Shown: positions 1-9,915 of the stretch, one piece after another
How positions within the stretch are numbered: position 1 is the first letter of the stretch
Layout of the letters: each line of letters opens with the position of its first letter
NCBI GenBank assembly: GCA_015143295.1
Contig: CM026562.1
Location: 9,638,041-9,702,040 of the forward strand
Reading direction: 5' to 3'
DNA: 64,000 nucleotides
From: Tetracentron sinense
Taxonomy: Eukaryota; Streptophyta; Magnoliopsida; Trochodendrales; Trochodendraceae
Translations under genes and position numbers: made by a program
Notes under the pieces: model-generated
Told to the model about the DNA's origin: nothing
Databases searched by the model: none
Seen by the model: the letters and a program-made list of their open reading frames with translations, nothing else

Positions 1-335
1 TACGAGGGGTGAAAGGTTGAAAGTAAACATGTTCCTCATACCGATCCCTCCCTTATCCGTTGACAAACAGAGATTTTTCCAACTTAACCAATGAATAGGA
101 AAATTTGGAGAATTAATGGATTTTCCCCACCAAAACTTCGTCGAAGTTGATACTATTTCCGCAATCAAGGTCTTGGGTAGCTTGAAGCAATTCATAGCAT
201 AAGGTAGGATCGCCTGGACCACTGATCATATTAAAATGCTACGGCCTACTTGGGTAAGCAAAGAACCCATCCAACCTTTAAGACGATTGAGGACACACTG
301 GTTGATATTGTCGAAAGCCCGTGTTAGCCTTTAGG
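1..335 (-). mobile_element. LINE fragment: end of reverse transcriptase domain
   Basis: Read on the minus strand, this stretch gives the thumb end of a plant L1-type LINE reverse transcriptase. Visible motifs include RLKGWMGSLLTQVGRS, the YAMNCFKLPKTL block, KFWWG and GGIGMRNM, in the order found in intact LINEs. One in-frame TGA falls after the GRSILI block. The fragment is 5'-truncated near 335 and runs off the window at base 1. It may belong to the same LINE as the piece at 20683-22240, which ends inside the RT domain on the same strand, but about 280 residues of RT are missing between them. Family assignment is firm; the link is inference. Confidence 0.8.
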
Positions 336-358
336 TTTTTGACCTAAGGTAGCATCTT

Positions 359-782
359 TGATTTTAATGATAATACAATAATAGAATGACATTTGTGTTA
401 CTAATGTTCTATTGAGTTTAAGTGTAAGCTTATGAAGAGCATTAACACATCATCCAAGACAAAAAGATGAAAATAGCAACCAAACAAGAAATATTCTCCA
501 TCAAGCTATAAAAAAAGCAATTGGACCAAGTTGAGCAATTGGACCAAGTTGAGCATATTGAAGATCATGCCCAAAGTCTAATTCGGATCTTGAAGCTAAA
601 GAAGAAATCTACTCAAGATCAAGATTGAAGATGAAGACTCTCAAGAAAGTTTTATAGTTTATTATTTAGTCTTTGAGAGTACTTAGGATTTATGTAAGAA
701 ATCCTCAAAGTTTGGTTGGTTGAATTGCTTAGTACTTAGATTGACCATATGTGCCTTAAGACCCAATTGAATATCAATCTAA
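359..782 (+). mobile_element. Start of a SIRE-type copia LTR (second copy, inverted)
   Basis: This stretch starts with TGATTTTAATGATAATAC and is clearly similar, over about 400 bp, to the reverse complement of about 20150-20682. Shared blocks include TTTGTGTTA.TAATG, GAAGACTCTCAAGAAAGTTT and AGATTGACCATA. The long LTR starting TGATTTT.ATGATAA is typical of SIRE/Maximus copia elements. It stops where the LINE tail at 783 begins. Its orientation is opposite to the other copy. It contains an 18-bp perfect tandem duplication at 518-553. Confidence 0.6.
518..553. repeat. 18-bp perfect tandem duplication
   Basis: The unit CAATTGGACCAAGTTGAG occurs twice back to back (518-535 and 536-553) inside the LTR fragment. 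Confidence 0.95.
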
Positions 783-1001
783 GAAATAAAAAATAAAAAA
801 TAAAGCCACTCAGGAGGAGTGGGGAGTTTGGCAGACCCCTACTAGATTTATTAATAAAAAAGATGTGGGGGGGGGGGGGGGGGGATAAAACCTGACCCCT
901 ACAGAAAAGCGAAAGAAGAGAAAATGGAGGGGACAAAAAACCTAGCCCCTACAAATAAAGAAAAAATAGAAAACAACTGGAGTGGACATAAAACCTTACA
1001 C

Positions 1002-1628
1002 CTACACTCTGATGTTGAATAAACCTAACTTGTCTATCTGACTTATTCCTTTTAAAGCTTTAGGTAAATCCTGGAAAGACAAGAAAACTTTATCCATAGA
1101 ATGATTGCAAGCTTCATTAGCTAAGAAATCAGCACACTTACTATTTTCTCTATAAGTGTGCTGAAAAATAATTTTAAAATCCTTCTGCATCTGCCTGATC
1201 TTCTTTAAGCAATTCCAGACTTTCCATGGTGATCTAATCCAACTATTAAGAATATCAATAGAAACTTTCGAGTCGCTCTCAACGATGAAATTTTGAATCC
1301 CCATAGAACTACAAAAATTACAATAATCATGAATAGATCTCATTTCAGCTTCTATATTGGAATCCAATCCATAGAACTTATAGAAAGCCCTGATCACCTC
1401 ACCTTTATAATCTCGGATGATACCGCCACCACCACTAGTTCTCGGGTTATTCCTAGAAGCCCCATCAACATTAAGCTTGAACCACCCAGGAGAAGGAACT
1501 AACCACTTTGTTAAGATCGGCCTCTTGTTCTTGAAGAAATTATTATCCAGATTAAAGATATTGCACAACTCCTCTTCCCTTCGGTTAGCTCTAGAAGTAA
1601 ACTCCCAAGAGTTTGCAATAATTCTCAC
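1002..1628 (-). pseudogene. LINE RNase H domain (208-residue open frame)
   Basis: This is the open C-terminal part of the LINE polyprotein. It shows the RVT_3/RNase H pattern: KLNVDGASRNNP with the first Asp, a glycine-rich GGGGIIRD, AEMRS with the Glu, VESDS with the second Asp and CADFLANEA with the last Asp, ending LGLFNIRV before TAG. All four acidic positions are kept, so the domain decayed less than the upstream parts. It is the terminal piece of a retroelement ORF and not an independent host gene, because zf-RVT remains lie directly upstream. Confidence 0.8.
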
Positions 1629-1957
1629 CCACTACATAATGTTATCTTTCAAAACTTGATAAGGCCTTCGAAAATTATCAAACCTGGACCCATTTCTATA
1701 TCGCCAAATTTCCCAGCATGTCACAGTCGGCAAAACCTTAGCAAGCATCCCCGAGATAGATCCCCTCTTCTTATAACTAAAAAATCTCAAAATTCTAGAT
1801 TGGATTGAATCCTGGCTGCAAATCTAGATATTAGTCATCACACTCGCCAGAATCCAAAATTGAACTCCAATCTCACTTTGACAGAAAAATGGGAAAGAGA
1901 TTCCTGAGAAGAAACAAAACAACAATCAAATTTGCTAGCAAGAGCCACCCTTCTTTT

Positions 1958-2575
1958 CTACATGATATTGTCCACTGGAACTGCCTTGTTGAAAATTTTC
2001 CAAAGTAAAAGAGAAATTTTCAGGGGGATCTTATTCATCCAAACGAAGTCAGCCCAAGTGACATTGCATCCTCTATGTCGACAATTTTCCCAACAAGAGC
2101 GAGTAGAAAATTTTCCTGAGTTCTCCAACGTCCAAACAACGGCGTCTGGCTCATCTAATAAGAGCAAATTACTATCTTGAATAATGGTAGAGACGTCAGA
2201 ATCCAGCACTTCAGAGAATATCTCCATATTCCAAACGCCATTGTTGCGAATCTCCCTAATTTTCGGGAAAGCAACTGGACAGCGATAGCTAGATCAATGA
2301 GAGGTTTATCAAGAATCCAATTGTCAAAACAGAAACATGTCTTACCTCCATCCATTATCAAGCTTTTGGTATAACCCAGAGTTACTTTCATACAGCCTGC
2401 AATCCCTCTCCACAGGTTGGAGCCTTTGCTAAATGAATCTTTCATCCAAGGATGATTATCCCAAAGATATTTAGCTTTAAACTCCATAAACTGTTCTTCA
2501 AAATAATCTTCCACACCAATTTCATCCTGAACATAGCCGACACATCTTCGAGTCTTCTAATCCCAAGCCATCCTG
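1958..2575 (-). pseudogene. LINE zf-RVT region, frameshifted
   Basis: Two overlapping frames (2155-2575 and 1958-2227) carry the stretch between RT and RNase H: RMKLVWKI, a WxDNWILDKPL block, then WTLENSGKFSTRS and KIPLKISLLLWKIF, which match the zf-RVT region of plant LINEs. The change of frame around 2160-2230 shows at least one indel. The order relative to the RNase H frame is canonical for the minus strand. Confidence 0.7.
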
Positions 2576-4717
2576 AATATTGAGAGAGAGAGAGAGATTT
2601 CTAGAGAGAGAAAGAGAAAAATGAGGAGAGAGAAAAGTGGTTGCGAGTTGCATGTGTGCTACCCCAAGGTTATTCGACGTGGTGATCGCATTGGCAGGGA
2701 CGGATCGTCCATGCGGACCCTTGAAATGCTAGAAAAAGGTAAAAACCCCACATTTTCCCCTTTTATCGCTATATTTTGGCATGGTTTGAATGTGTGGATG
2801 GATGAAAGGGTCCAAGACCCTGAAATAATCGATGGATGTGTCTGGATTATTGTGGGAAGGGATTAAATGGGTCCGAGACCCTGAAAAATGATGTGTGGAT
2901 GAATGTGGGAAGGGATTTGATCAGAGTAGAGGGATGTAACCTCGGTTTTGGACTGTCCGCAGTCCAAAATTTAGACTGTATAATTTTTTTCGCCTGGTTT
3001 CAAATGTCGTGAAAAAAAAAGGGGGTCCAAGACCCTGCATGTGATGACCGACCAATCATCATGGCGATCGATGGGACGATCGATCCTCCTTGACAGAAAA
3101 AGTTTTCTAAGGCCATGGTGGGCTTCCCTATGTGCTTGGTGGTCATCCTTGGATGACAAATGATATGTGTTGTATTTCTTTTAGACAATGGAAGTGTCCA
3201 TTGGCCTGGGTGCACTCCCTATTGGAGTGGTATACTTTTGGATTTGGTATACGGGCATGATGCCCAAGTGTGTCGGTTATCCAAGTAGGGCTTGAGATAA
3301 TCGGGGTTGTTCATGGTTAGGAAACCTAACCCGTGGTTATGTGGGGCAGTTGTTCCTTCTTGTCTAGGTCTAGGATGGAGGCATTAGATGTCGTGGGTTC
3401 CCTAGGACTGATAGACGGAAGATGTTGGTCTGTTTATCTAGGTCGTCTGTGGTTCCTCTTGGACTAGGTCAGGAGTGTCGGCATTGGATGTCCTGGTTCC
3501 TCCAGGACTGGTAGTTAAGAGATGTCGAAGTCCTAGGGAGTCAGTGGCTGAGCATTCGATGGTGTATAGTCCAGGGGTTCATCTCTAGATGGGTCAAAAG
3601 AGGGCGGCAGTCGGGTCTATCAGGGTTACCTTCGTGGTGGGACGTTTAGGAGTGGTGGCATTGGATGTCATGGTTCCTCCGTAAAACTAGCCAGAAGAGG
3701 CCGGTAGGCAGGTTGGCCGTGGGTTCCTTCTGGACTGATATCCAGCTGAGATGGTGGCGAATACATGAGATGTGGTCGGCCAATGGACTTGAGGAGTTTG
3801 TTCTTGTTGGGCAGGTGCCCGTGTGTTATGAAATCTGCGGCTTCGCAGTTTGTTGAACCGGATTGCTCATATGTCGTAATAGTTGGTCGAGCCGGAGTGC
3901 TCAGGTTGGTATTGAATCTTCGAATTCAAGGTTGTACGAGCAGGTGTGCTCAAAGTTGTAGTGAATTTTCAGATTCTAAATTGGTATTTAGGTCGGAGTA
4001 CCCAAAGTTCGGTCTTGATCGGATATATATTACCCGAGATTGTGTAAGTGAGTGTAAAAGACTCCAGTGATGATTTATGATTGAACAAGGGTCCAAGTAT
4101 GTATAGTGCAAATAAAATTGTGCATGGGCCTCGGCCAGTTAATAGAGTCAAAGGACTCGAAGAATAACATGATTGTTGTGTGGAATGTTAAAATGAATTC
4201 ATAACTAGATATCTTCGAGATTGGGACTCTCGTGTTGGGTAAAATAGCCTTGTGTGACCGTGTGTCACATTATAACTTAGATATATTATTATACTGTATC
4301 ATAACACTGGATCTGTACTATTATGTTGTTATTGATGCATGTAAATTCATGGAAAATAGTATGGAAAGACTGTGGTTTTTATTGGGCTTCATAGCTCACT
4401 AACGTTTTATGTCAACAGATACAGGAACTGCTAAATAGTAGGTGTGGATCCTGCACCTTGGACCTTTTTAGATTTGGATAGAGACTACCCGACGCGTTAG
4501 TGGTGCCTATGTTTTGTAAACAGATATAAATGTTTAATACAGGTGTTTGTTTTGTGGTGATGGCTATTGTGATGACCAATGATGATTTACCTCATTGGGG
4601 GCAAAGTTTGCAAATTCCCGCAATTTTCGCGGGCAAAGTCTTCCGTTGCATTGGTATAAACAACCGGGCGCGCGTGTCAGAACACGATTCCCTAAGACGC
4701 GGTTTTGGGTCGTCACA
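2571..4717 (+). mobile_element. 5' LTR of chromovirus, U3 missing
   Basis: This segment aligns throughout with about 10866-13004 (the 3' LTR). In a stretch of about 345 bp compared by eye (4180-4520 against 12470-12815) there are about 14 substitutions, roughly 4 percent. The first ~955 bases of the LTR, including the TATA box found at 10821 in the 3' copy, are absent. The segment joins LINE sequence at about 2571-2582 with a short shared CCTGAAT. It ends CGTCACA just before the primer binding site. A 15-bp insertion relative to the 3' copy lies near 3340-3355. Confidence 0.85.
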
Positions 4718-4737
4718 ATTGGTATCAGAGCCAATTG
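4718..4737 (+). promoter_or_regulatory. Primer binding site (initiator tRNA-Met type)
   Basis: TGGTATCAGAGCC follows the LTR end after a 2-base gap. It matches the 3' end of plant initiator tRNA-Met, the usual primer of Tekay-type elements. Confidence 0.9.
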
Positions 4738-5466
4738 CAATAACCATCACATAAATCATATTTGAGCATGATACACCTAGGAACCGTTAGATAGGCGATC
4801 CCTTAGGGATTTATTCGATATTCCTAGTTGAGTGATTGCTGTACGTGTCATGTTTCGGAATCAGTTAGTGATTTGAAATATGTGCATGTGTAGGACATGG
4901 CAAGGTTGAACCGAATTCCCACCAAGCGGGAGATAACTCTTTTTGAGTGGGCGGTGACCATGCAAAGAAGCCTTTATGCTTGATGGTCGTCTTACCGCAT
5001 TATACACTTAAAGGCGGTATGACCACTTCACAAGGGATTGACCGCGCAAGCAATGCATGAATCCCTGAGACAGAGTGAGATTGATTGGTTGTTGAGATAG
5101 GCTAGACCTGAGGTAGAGGACCAGGCACCGCAGAAGGATAGTGTAGCGGTCTCACCGATAGAGGTTGAGACTTACGGAGTATAGAATCATGGGGGAAGAG
5201 TGTGGTGCATCTGTACCGTTTTGGCGTTTTGGAGTATAATAGATGCCCTACTCAGTCTTTCTATCATTAGATCACTTTTTGTATGTGTACAACTACATGA
5301 TGTTTTGTATATGCTGGTGTACTACTATACTGTACAGTGTTGCTTTATATATATTAACAGTGAAATGAATGAAATGTTTCTTTTTGACTATCGAACTCTT
5401 GAGTGCATTTCTTTTCATTTCATTATATTTATAAAGCATCCACTATTGTATAATTATAGGAAAACC

Positions 5467-6400
5467 ATGCCACCTCGGAGAGCGCTCGAGAATACTTTGG
5501 CCTGAGCCTTCGAAGCCATCTCGGCTCTAGCTAATTTAATTCAACAACAGCAGGCCCAGAACATGAATGGAAATGGCAATGGTAGTTGCCCTATCGCTAC
5601 TATACCAGAGCATGGGCATGCAACGAGACTCGAGAAATTTAAAAGGCTTGGATCGTCAGCTTTTTCTGGGACGACTGATCCGCTAAAGGCGGAGAACTGG
5701 ATTAGAGGATTGGAAAAGATCTTCCAGGTTATGTCCTTACCCGAAGAAACTAAGCCCGAGTTTGTTATTTTTATGCTCGAGGGAGAAGCCGAGCACTAGT
5801 GGATTACAATGGAGAGAAAAATTCCACCCAGTCAGAGGCCTGTGACTTGGGCAAAGTTCACAGAGCTATTCTATGAGAGATACTTCTCGGCTTCTATGAA
5901 AAAGAAAAAGGAGATTGAATTCCTACAGCTGACTCAAGGCAACATGTCTGTCAATGAGTATGAGCAGAAGTTCAACCAACTCTCCTGGTTTGCTGCAAAA
6001 TTTGTAGAGGATGAGCAATGGAGAGTTGAGAAGTTCAAGGAAGGCTTGAAGCCAGCAATCAAGGGGAAATTAGTGGCACAGCGGTTCACCTCGTCTACAG
6101 AAATTTTGGATAGAGCGCTCCGAGTTGAGCGAGTACATGAGGAAATGTTTCAGTCTACTCAGGGTAAAGGCAAATGACCAGCTGGAAAGCCCTAAGAAAA
6201 GAAGAATACCAGTCGTTTTTCTGGATAGAGAAAGGTTGAAGAATTGCAGGGCCAAGGATCTGTAGGAAGATCGGGGTCGAAATACGAGAAATGTGGGCAA
6301 GCCCACTTGACCAAGGATTGTCGAGGGAAGACTTGCTTCCAGTGTGGGAAGCTCGGGGCACTATAAAAGGGACTGTCCTCAAGCGAAGCCATTAACCTTG
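5467..6400 (+). pseudogene. Chromovirus gag (capsid and zinc knuckles), broken
   Basis: Gag builds the virus-like particle and binds the element RNA. The frame opens with MPPRRALENTLA then TGA where Arg is expected. It continues as AFEAISALANLIQQQQ, the capsid domain (FKRLGSSAFSGTTDP, GEAEH then TAG where Trp is expected) and FYERYFSASMKKKK to about 6175. Two CCHC knuckles follow (6275-6370). In the first the leading Cys seems replaced; the second (CFQCGKLG...YKRDC) is split by a +1 shift. The length fits an intact Tekay gag. At least three stops and one frameshift rule out function. Confidence 0.85.
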
Positions 6401-6439
6401 GAGGGCGGAAAGGGTCGAGTTTTTGCAATTACTCAGGAG

Positions 6440-7018
6440 GAGGCTCAGCAGGCAGAAGGAGTCATCGAAGGTAAACTATTAATATTTCAAGAATTTGCTT
6501 ATGCATTGATTAATACTGGTGCCACACATTCATTTGTTTCTGCATGATTTGCAAAGAACTTAAAGTATGCACCTGATACATTAGAACCCACAATGTCTAT
6601 ATCTACTCCGTCAGGGAGGGTCATTTGCACAAAAACAATCTATGATAGGTGTCCTATCCTTATTAATAGTGTGCAAATGATAGTAGATTTGATTGTTCTG
6701 GACATGAAAGATTATGATATCATCCTTGGGATGGATTGGTTGGCCAACTACCATGTAGTGGTAGACTGTAAAGCCAAGAAGGTGATATTTTGAATTTTGG
6801 ACATTCCAGTGCTCGAGATGCAAAGTGTTGTGCGAGGTCAGGCACCCAAGCTGATCTCTGCTATTAAAGCATGTGACCTTTTTGATAAAGGCTGTACGGG
6901 TTACTTGGCAGCCATTGAAATTGATAAAGATGAAGACATTGTGCTGAGAAATACGTCAGTGGTACGAGAATTTCAAGATGTATTTCCGGAGGAGTTGCCA
7001 GGACTTCCTCCCACTTGA
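6440..7018 (+). pseudogene. Chromovirus aspartic protease, catalytic Asp replaced
   Basis: The retropepsin region reads ALINTGATHSFVSA, then ISTPSGRV, then DMKDYDIILGMDWL. The active site should be D-(S/T)-G-A; here it is N-T-G-A, a single G-to-A change (GAT to AAT) that removes the catalytic Asp. Stops follow at about 6546 and 6793. The ILGMDWL block is intact. The linker to RT (EFQDVFPEELPGLPPT) ends in TGA where Arg is expected. A remnant only. Confidence 0.85.
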
Positions 7019-8150
7019 GAGATCAATTTTTCGATCGATATAACTCCATGCGTAGCTCTGATATCAAAGACTCCGTATCGGATGGCTCCAGCAAAATTAC
7101 AAGAATTGAAGATTCAATTGCAAGATTTACTAGACAAGGGTTTGATTCGCCCTAGTGTGTCGCCGTGGGGAGTACCGGTGTTGTTCGTCAGAAAGAAAGA
7201 CGGAAGTCTTCGTCTGTGCATTGATTATCTTTTGCTGAATCAAGTGACGATTAAGAACAAGTATCCTCTCCCCCGGATTGATGATCTATTTGATCAATTA
7301 CAAGGCGCTCAGGTATTTTTGAAGATAGATCTTTGGTCCGGTTATCACTAGCTGCGAGTCAAGGAAGAAGATATTCGGAAGACAGGGTTTCGAACTCGGT
7401 ACGGACACTACGAGTTCTTGGTGATGCCGTTCGGACTAACAAATGCACATGCGGCCTTTATGGAATTGATTAACCGTCTTTTCCGACTGTATTTGGATCA
7501 GTTCATCATGGTATTCATTGACGACATCCTGGTATACTCTCCTAGCCACGAGGAGCATGATCAGCATTTGAGAATTACGTTGCAAATGCTACGAGACAAT
7601 CAGTTGTATGCTAAGTTCTCCAAGTCCGAGTTTGGATGAAGGAGATCGCCTTCCTTGGGCATATTGTGTTAAGGAATGGAATATCTGTGGATCCCTCCAA
7701 AATTCAAGCAATAAGTGAGTGGGGAAGGCCATCCACTGTAACTGAAGTCCGAAGCTTTCTAAGATTGGCCGGGTATTACCGCAGATTTGTTGAAGTCTTT
7801 TCTAAGATTGCTGTCCCATTAACAAAGTTGATGAAGAAAGATATGAAGTTTGAATGGACTGTAGCACGGGAGCGAAGTTTTCAAGAATTGAAAAAGAGAT
7901 TAATAACTGCTCCAGTGTTGACCACTCCCTCAGGATCAGGAGATTTTGAGGTATACTGTGATGCTTCTGGCAAAGGTCTTGGCTATATGTTGATGCAAAA
8001 TAAAAAGGTTATTGCTTATGGTTCTCGGCAGCTCAAGATTCACGAGTTGAACTATACCACGCATGATCTGGAATTGGCAGCCGTGGTGTTGGTATTGAAG
8101 ATCTGGAGGTTACTTATACGAAGAGAAAATGGTGATCTACAGTGATCACA
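7019..8150 (+). pseudogene. Chromovirus reverse transcriptase and RNase H, broken
   Basis: The RT part runs from about 7080: [45 protein letters not shown] then TAG where Gln is expected, [15 protein letters not shown], and [11 protein letters not shown] with the catalytic FIDD intact. A frameshift near 7636 leads into [10 protein letters not shown] and the thumb. RNase H follows with [13 protein letters not shown] and the [17 protein letters not shown] block. A further shift near 8145 breaks the end of RNase H; the remains of the SLKYLFTQ-like and ADALSRK-like blocks lie at 8150-8295. Clearly a decayed pol gene. Confidence 0.9.
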
Positions 8151-8399
8151 AGAATTTGAAGTATCTCTTCTATCAGAAAGAGCTCAACATGTGTCAGAGA
8201 AGATGGATGGAGTTTCTAAAGGATTACGATTATGTGATCTAGTATCACTCTGGTAAGGGTAATGTGGTGGCAGATGCCTTGGGCAGAAAGACGGTTGGAT
8301 CCGTTGCATACATGAGGGCAGATCGCTAGAAGATGATAGAAGAGTTCAAGAATTGGAATCTGAGTCTAGGATTCCAAAGAAATAGCGTTCGGTTGGCTA

Positions 8400-9857
8400 G
8401 TATTCAAGCTAAGCCTGTATTATTATAAAAGATTCAAGAAGCACAGCTAGAAGATTCAGAGATCAAGGCCATAAAGGACAAAATGCTTTAGGGAAAAGGG
8501 AGTGATTACGAAGAATCAGAAGATGGAATCCTCCGATTTCAAGGTCGTGTGTGTGAACCTGCAAACCTCGAGCTGAAAAATGAACTACTCCACGAGGCAC
8601 ACCGATCGCATTTCGTAGTGCACCCTAGAAGCACGAAGATGTACCATGATGTGAAGAGAAACTACTGGTGGAATGGCGTGAAAAGAGATTGCAGAGTATG
8701 TCTCTCGCTGTCTAGTCTGCCAGTAGGTTAAAGCAGAGCATCAGAAACCACCTAGTTTGCTGAATTCGCTACCGATTCCCGAGTGGAAGTAGGAACATAT
8801 CACGATGGATTTTGTGGTGGGACTACCAAGAACAAGGAGTGTACACGACGCTGTTTGGGTGATAGTCGATAGATTAACTAAGTCGGCCCACTCCCTCGCT
8901 ATTAAAGACACCACGTTGGAAAATCTGTTGAAGCTGTATATCAGAGAGATTGTGAAGCTGCATGGTATACCGGTGACAATTGTATTAGATCACGATCCGC
9001 GATTCACTTCTCGATTCTGGCAAAGTTTGCAAGAAGCCTTGGGTACGTAGCTCAACATGAGTACAGCTTATCATCCTCAGACCGATGGACAGTCCGAGCG
9101 CACGATTCAAACACTGGAAGATATGTTGCGCACTTGTAGCTTGGACTTTTGAGGAAACTGGGATGATCACTTGCCTTTGATTAAATTTGCATATAACAAC
9201 AGTTATCAGGCAAGTATTCAAATGGCTCATTATGAAGCCTTGTATGGCCGGAGCTGTCGGTCGCCAGTATGTTGGACTGAAGGTGGAGAACATAAGCTAC
9301 TGGGATCGAAACTGGTACAAGAAACTACAAAGAAGATCGAGTTAATTCAATCCAGGTTATTAGCTACTCAGAGTCAGCAGAAGAGTTATGCCGATGGAAA
9401 GCGTCAAGACCTGGAATTTCAGGTCAGCAATCACGTCTTCTTGAAGGTCTCTCCATCAAAAGGTGTCGTACGTTTTGGGAAGCGGAGTAAATTAAGTTCG
9501 CGATTTATCGGGCCTTTTAAAAATTTTGCCAAAATAGGCAGTGTAGCCTACCGTCTAGCGCTACCACCAGAGTTGGAGAGGGTTCACAATGTATTTCAAA
9601 TATCCATGTTGAGGAAATATGTTCTTGATCCTTCGCCTGTGATTCGTCATGAACTAATTCAAGTTCGAGAAGACTTAACTTTTGAGGAAAAGCCAGTGCA
9701 AATCTTGGACCGCAAGGAACAAGTGGTGTGGACTAAAACAATCAAGCAGGTCAAGGCATTGTGGCAACATCATGGTGTAGAAGAATCCACCTGGGAGCTT
9801 GAGGACGCAATGCGAGATAGCCATCCTAAGCTGTTTGAGGATTCATCTGTGTTGTAA
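8400..9857 (+). pseudogene. Chromovirus integrase with chromodomain, broken
   Basis: The zinc-binding HHCC region lies at about 8590-8730 (HEAHRSHFVVHPRSTKM, WWNGVKRD, then a frameshift around the Cys pair). The catalytic core begins near 8805 with [12 protein letters not shown] (first Asp), [13 protein letters not shown] (second Asp) and [11 protein letters not shown] (Glu). Stops lie at 9048 and 9151. From 9171 to 9857 an uninterrupted 228-residue frame carries the integrase C-terminal domain and the chromodomain-like tail ending FEDSSVL. Chromodomains of this class bind methylated histone H3 and steer insertion to heterochromatin (family knowledge). Confidence 0.9.
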
Positions 9858-9901
9858 ATCTTGAAAACTAATACAGCAAATTTTGAGGACAAAATTTTTT
9901 G

Positions 9902-9915
9902 TAAGGAGGGGAGAT
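9902..9915 (+). promoter_or_regulatory. Polypurine tract
   Basis: AAGGAGGGGAGA lies directly before the TG of the 3' LTR, the normal place for plus-strand priming. Confidence 0.85.

Larger units (their letters stand above)
783..2575 (-). mobile_element. LINE, 5'-truncated: zf-RVT and RNase H part
   Basis: Minus-strand plant LINE. From 2575 downward it runs LGIRRLEDVS, RMKLVWKI (end of the RT region), the zf-RVT region (about 1958-2227), RNase H (1002-1628), then a 3' untranslated tail. The tail holds repeated GGGGTC/CCCCT blocks, a TTATTAATAAA motif and an A/T-rich end near 783-803, as plant LINE tails do. The 3' end sits inside the copia LTR fragment at 359-782. The 5' side is cut at about 2571-2582, where the chromovirus LTR begins. 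Several frameshifts make it dead. An 18-G run (867-884) lies in the tail. Confidence 0.8.
4718..9915 (+). mobile_element. Internal region of Tekay-type Ty3/gypsy chromovirus
   Basis: Between PBS and polypurine tract the order is gag, protease, RT, RNase H, integrase, chromodomain, as in Ty3/gypsy elements. The integrase ends in a chromodomain-like tail (KQVKALWQHHGVEESTWELE). Together with the ~3-kb LTRs this points to the Tekay/Del clade. The whole element with LTRs spans 2571-13004. It is inactive: stops and frameshifts interrupt every domain, and the 5' LTR has no promoter. About 550 bp between PBS and gag (4738-5465) show no coding signal and are read as leader. Confidence 0.9.

Noticed and set aside
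867-884. The G-runs (867-884, 13831-13848, 33631-33649) as functional G-quadruplex sites
   Set aside because: Single homopolymer runs in retroelement tails or AT-rich spacer; length may also be a sequencing artefact.
1293-1659. Plus-strand ORFs at 1293-1502 and 1417-1659
   Set aside because: They are shadows of the minus-strand LINE RNase H frame.
9171-9857. A host chromodomain gene
   Set aside because: The open frame is the end of a retroelement integrase, in order with gag, RT and LTRs.
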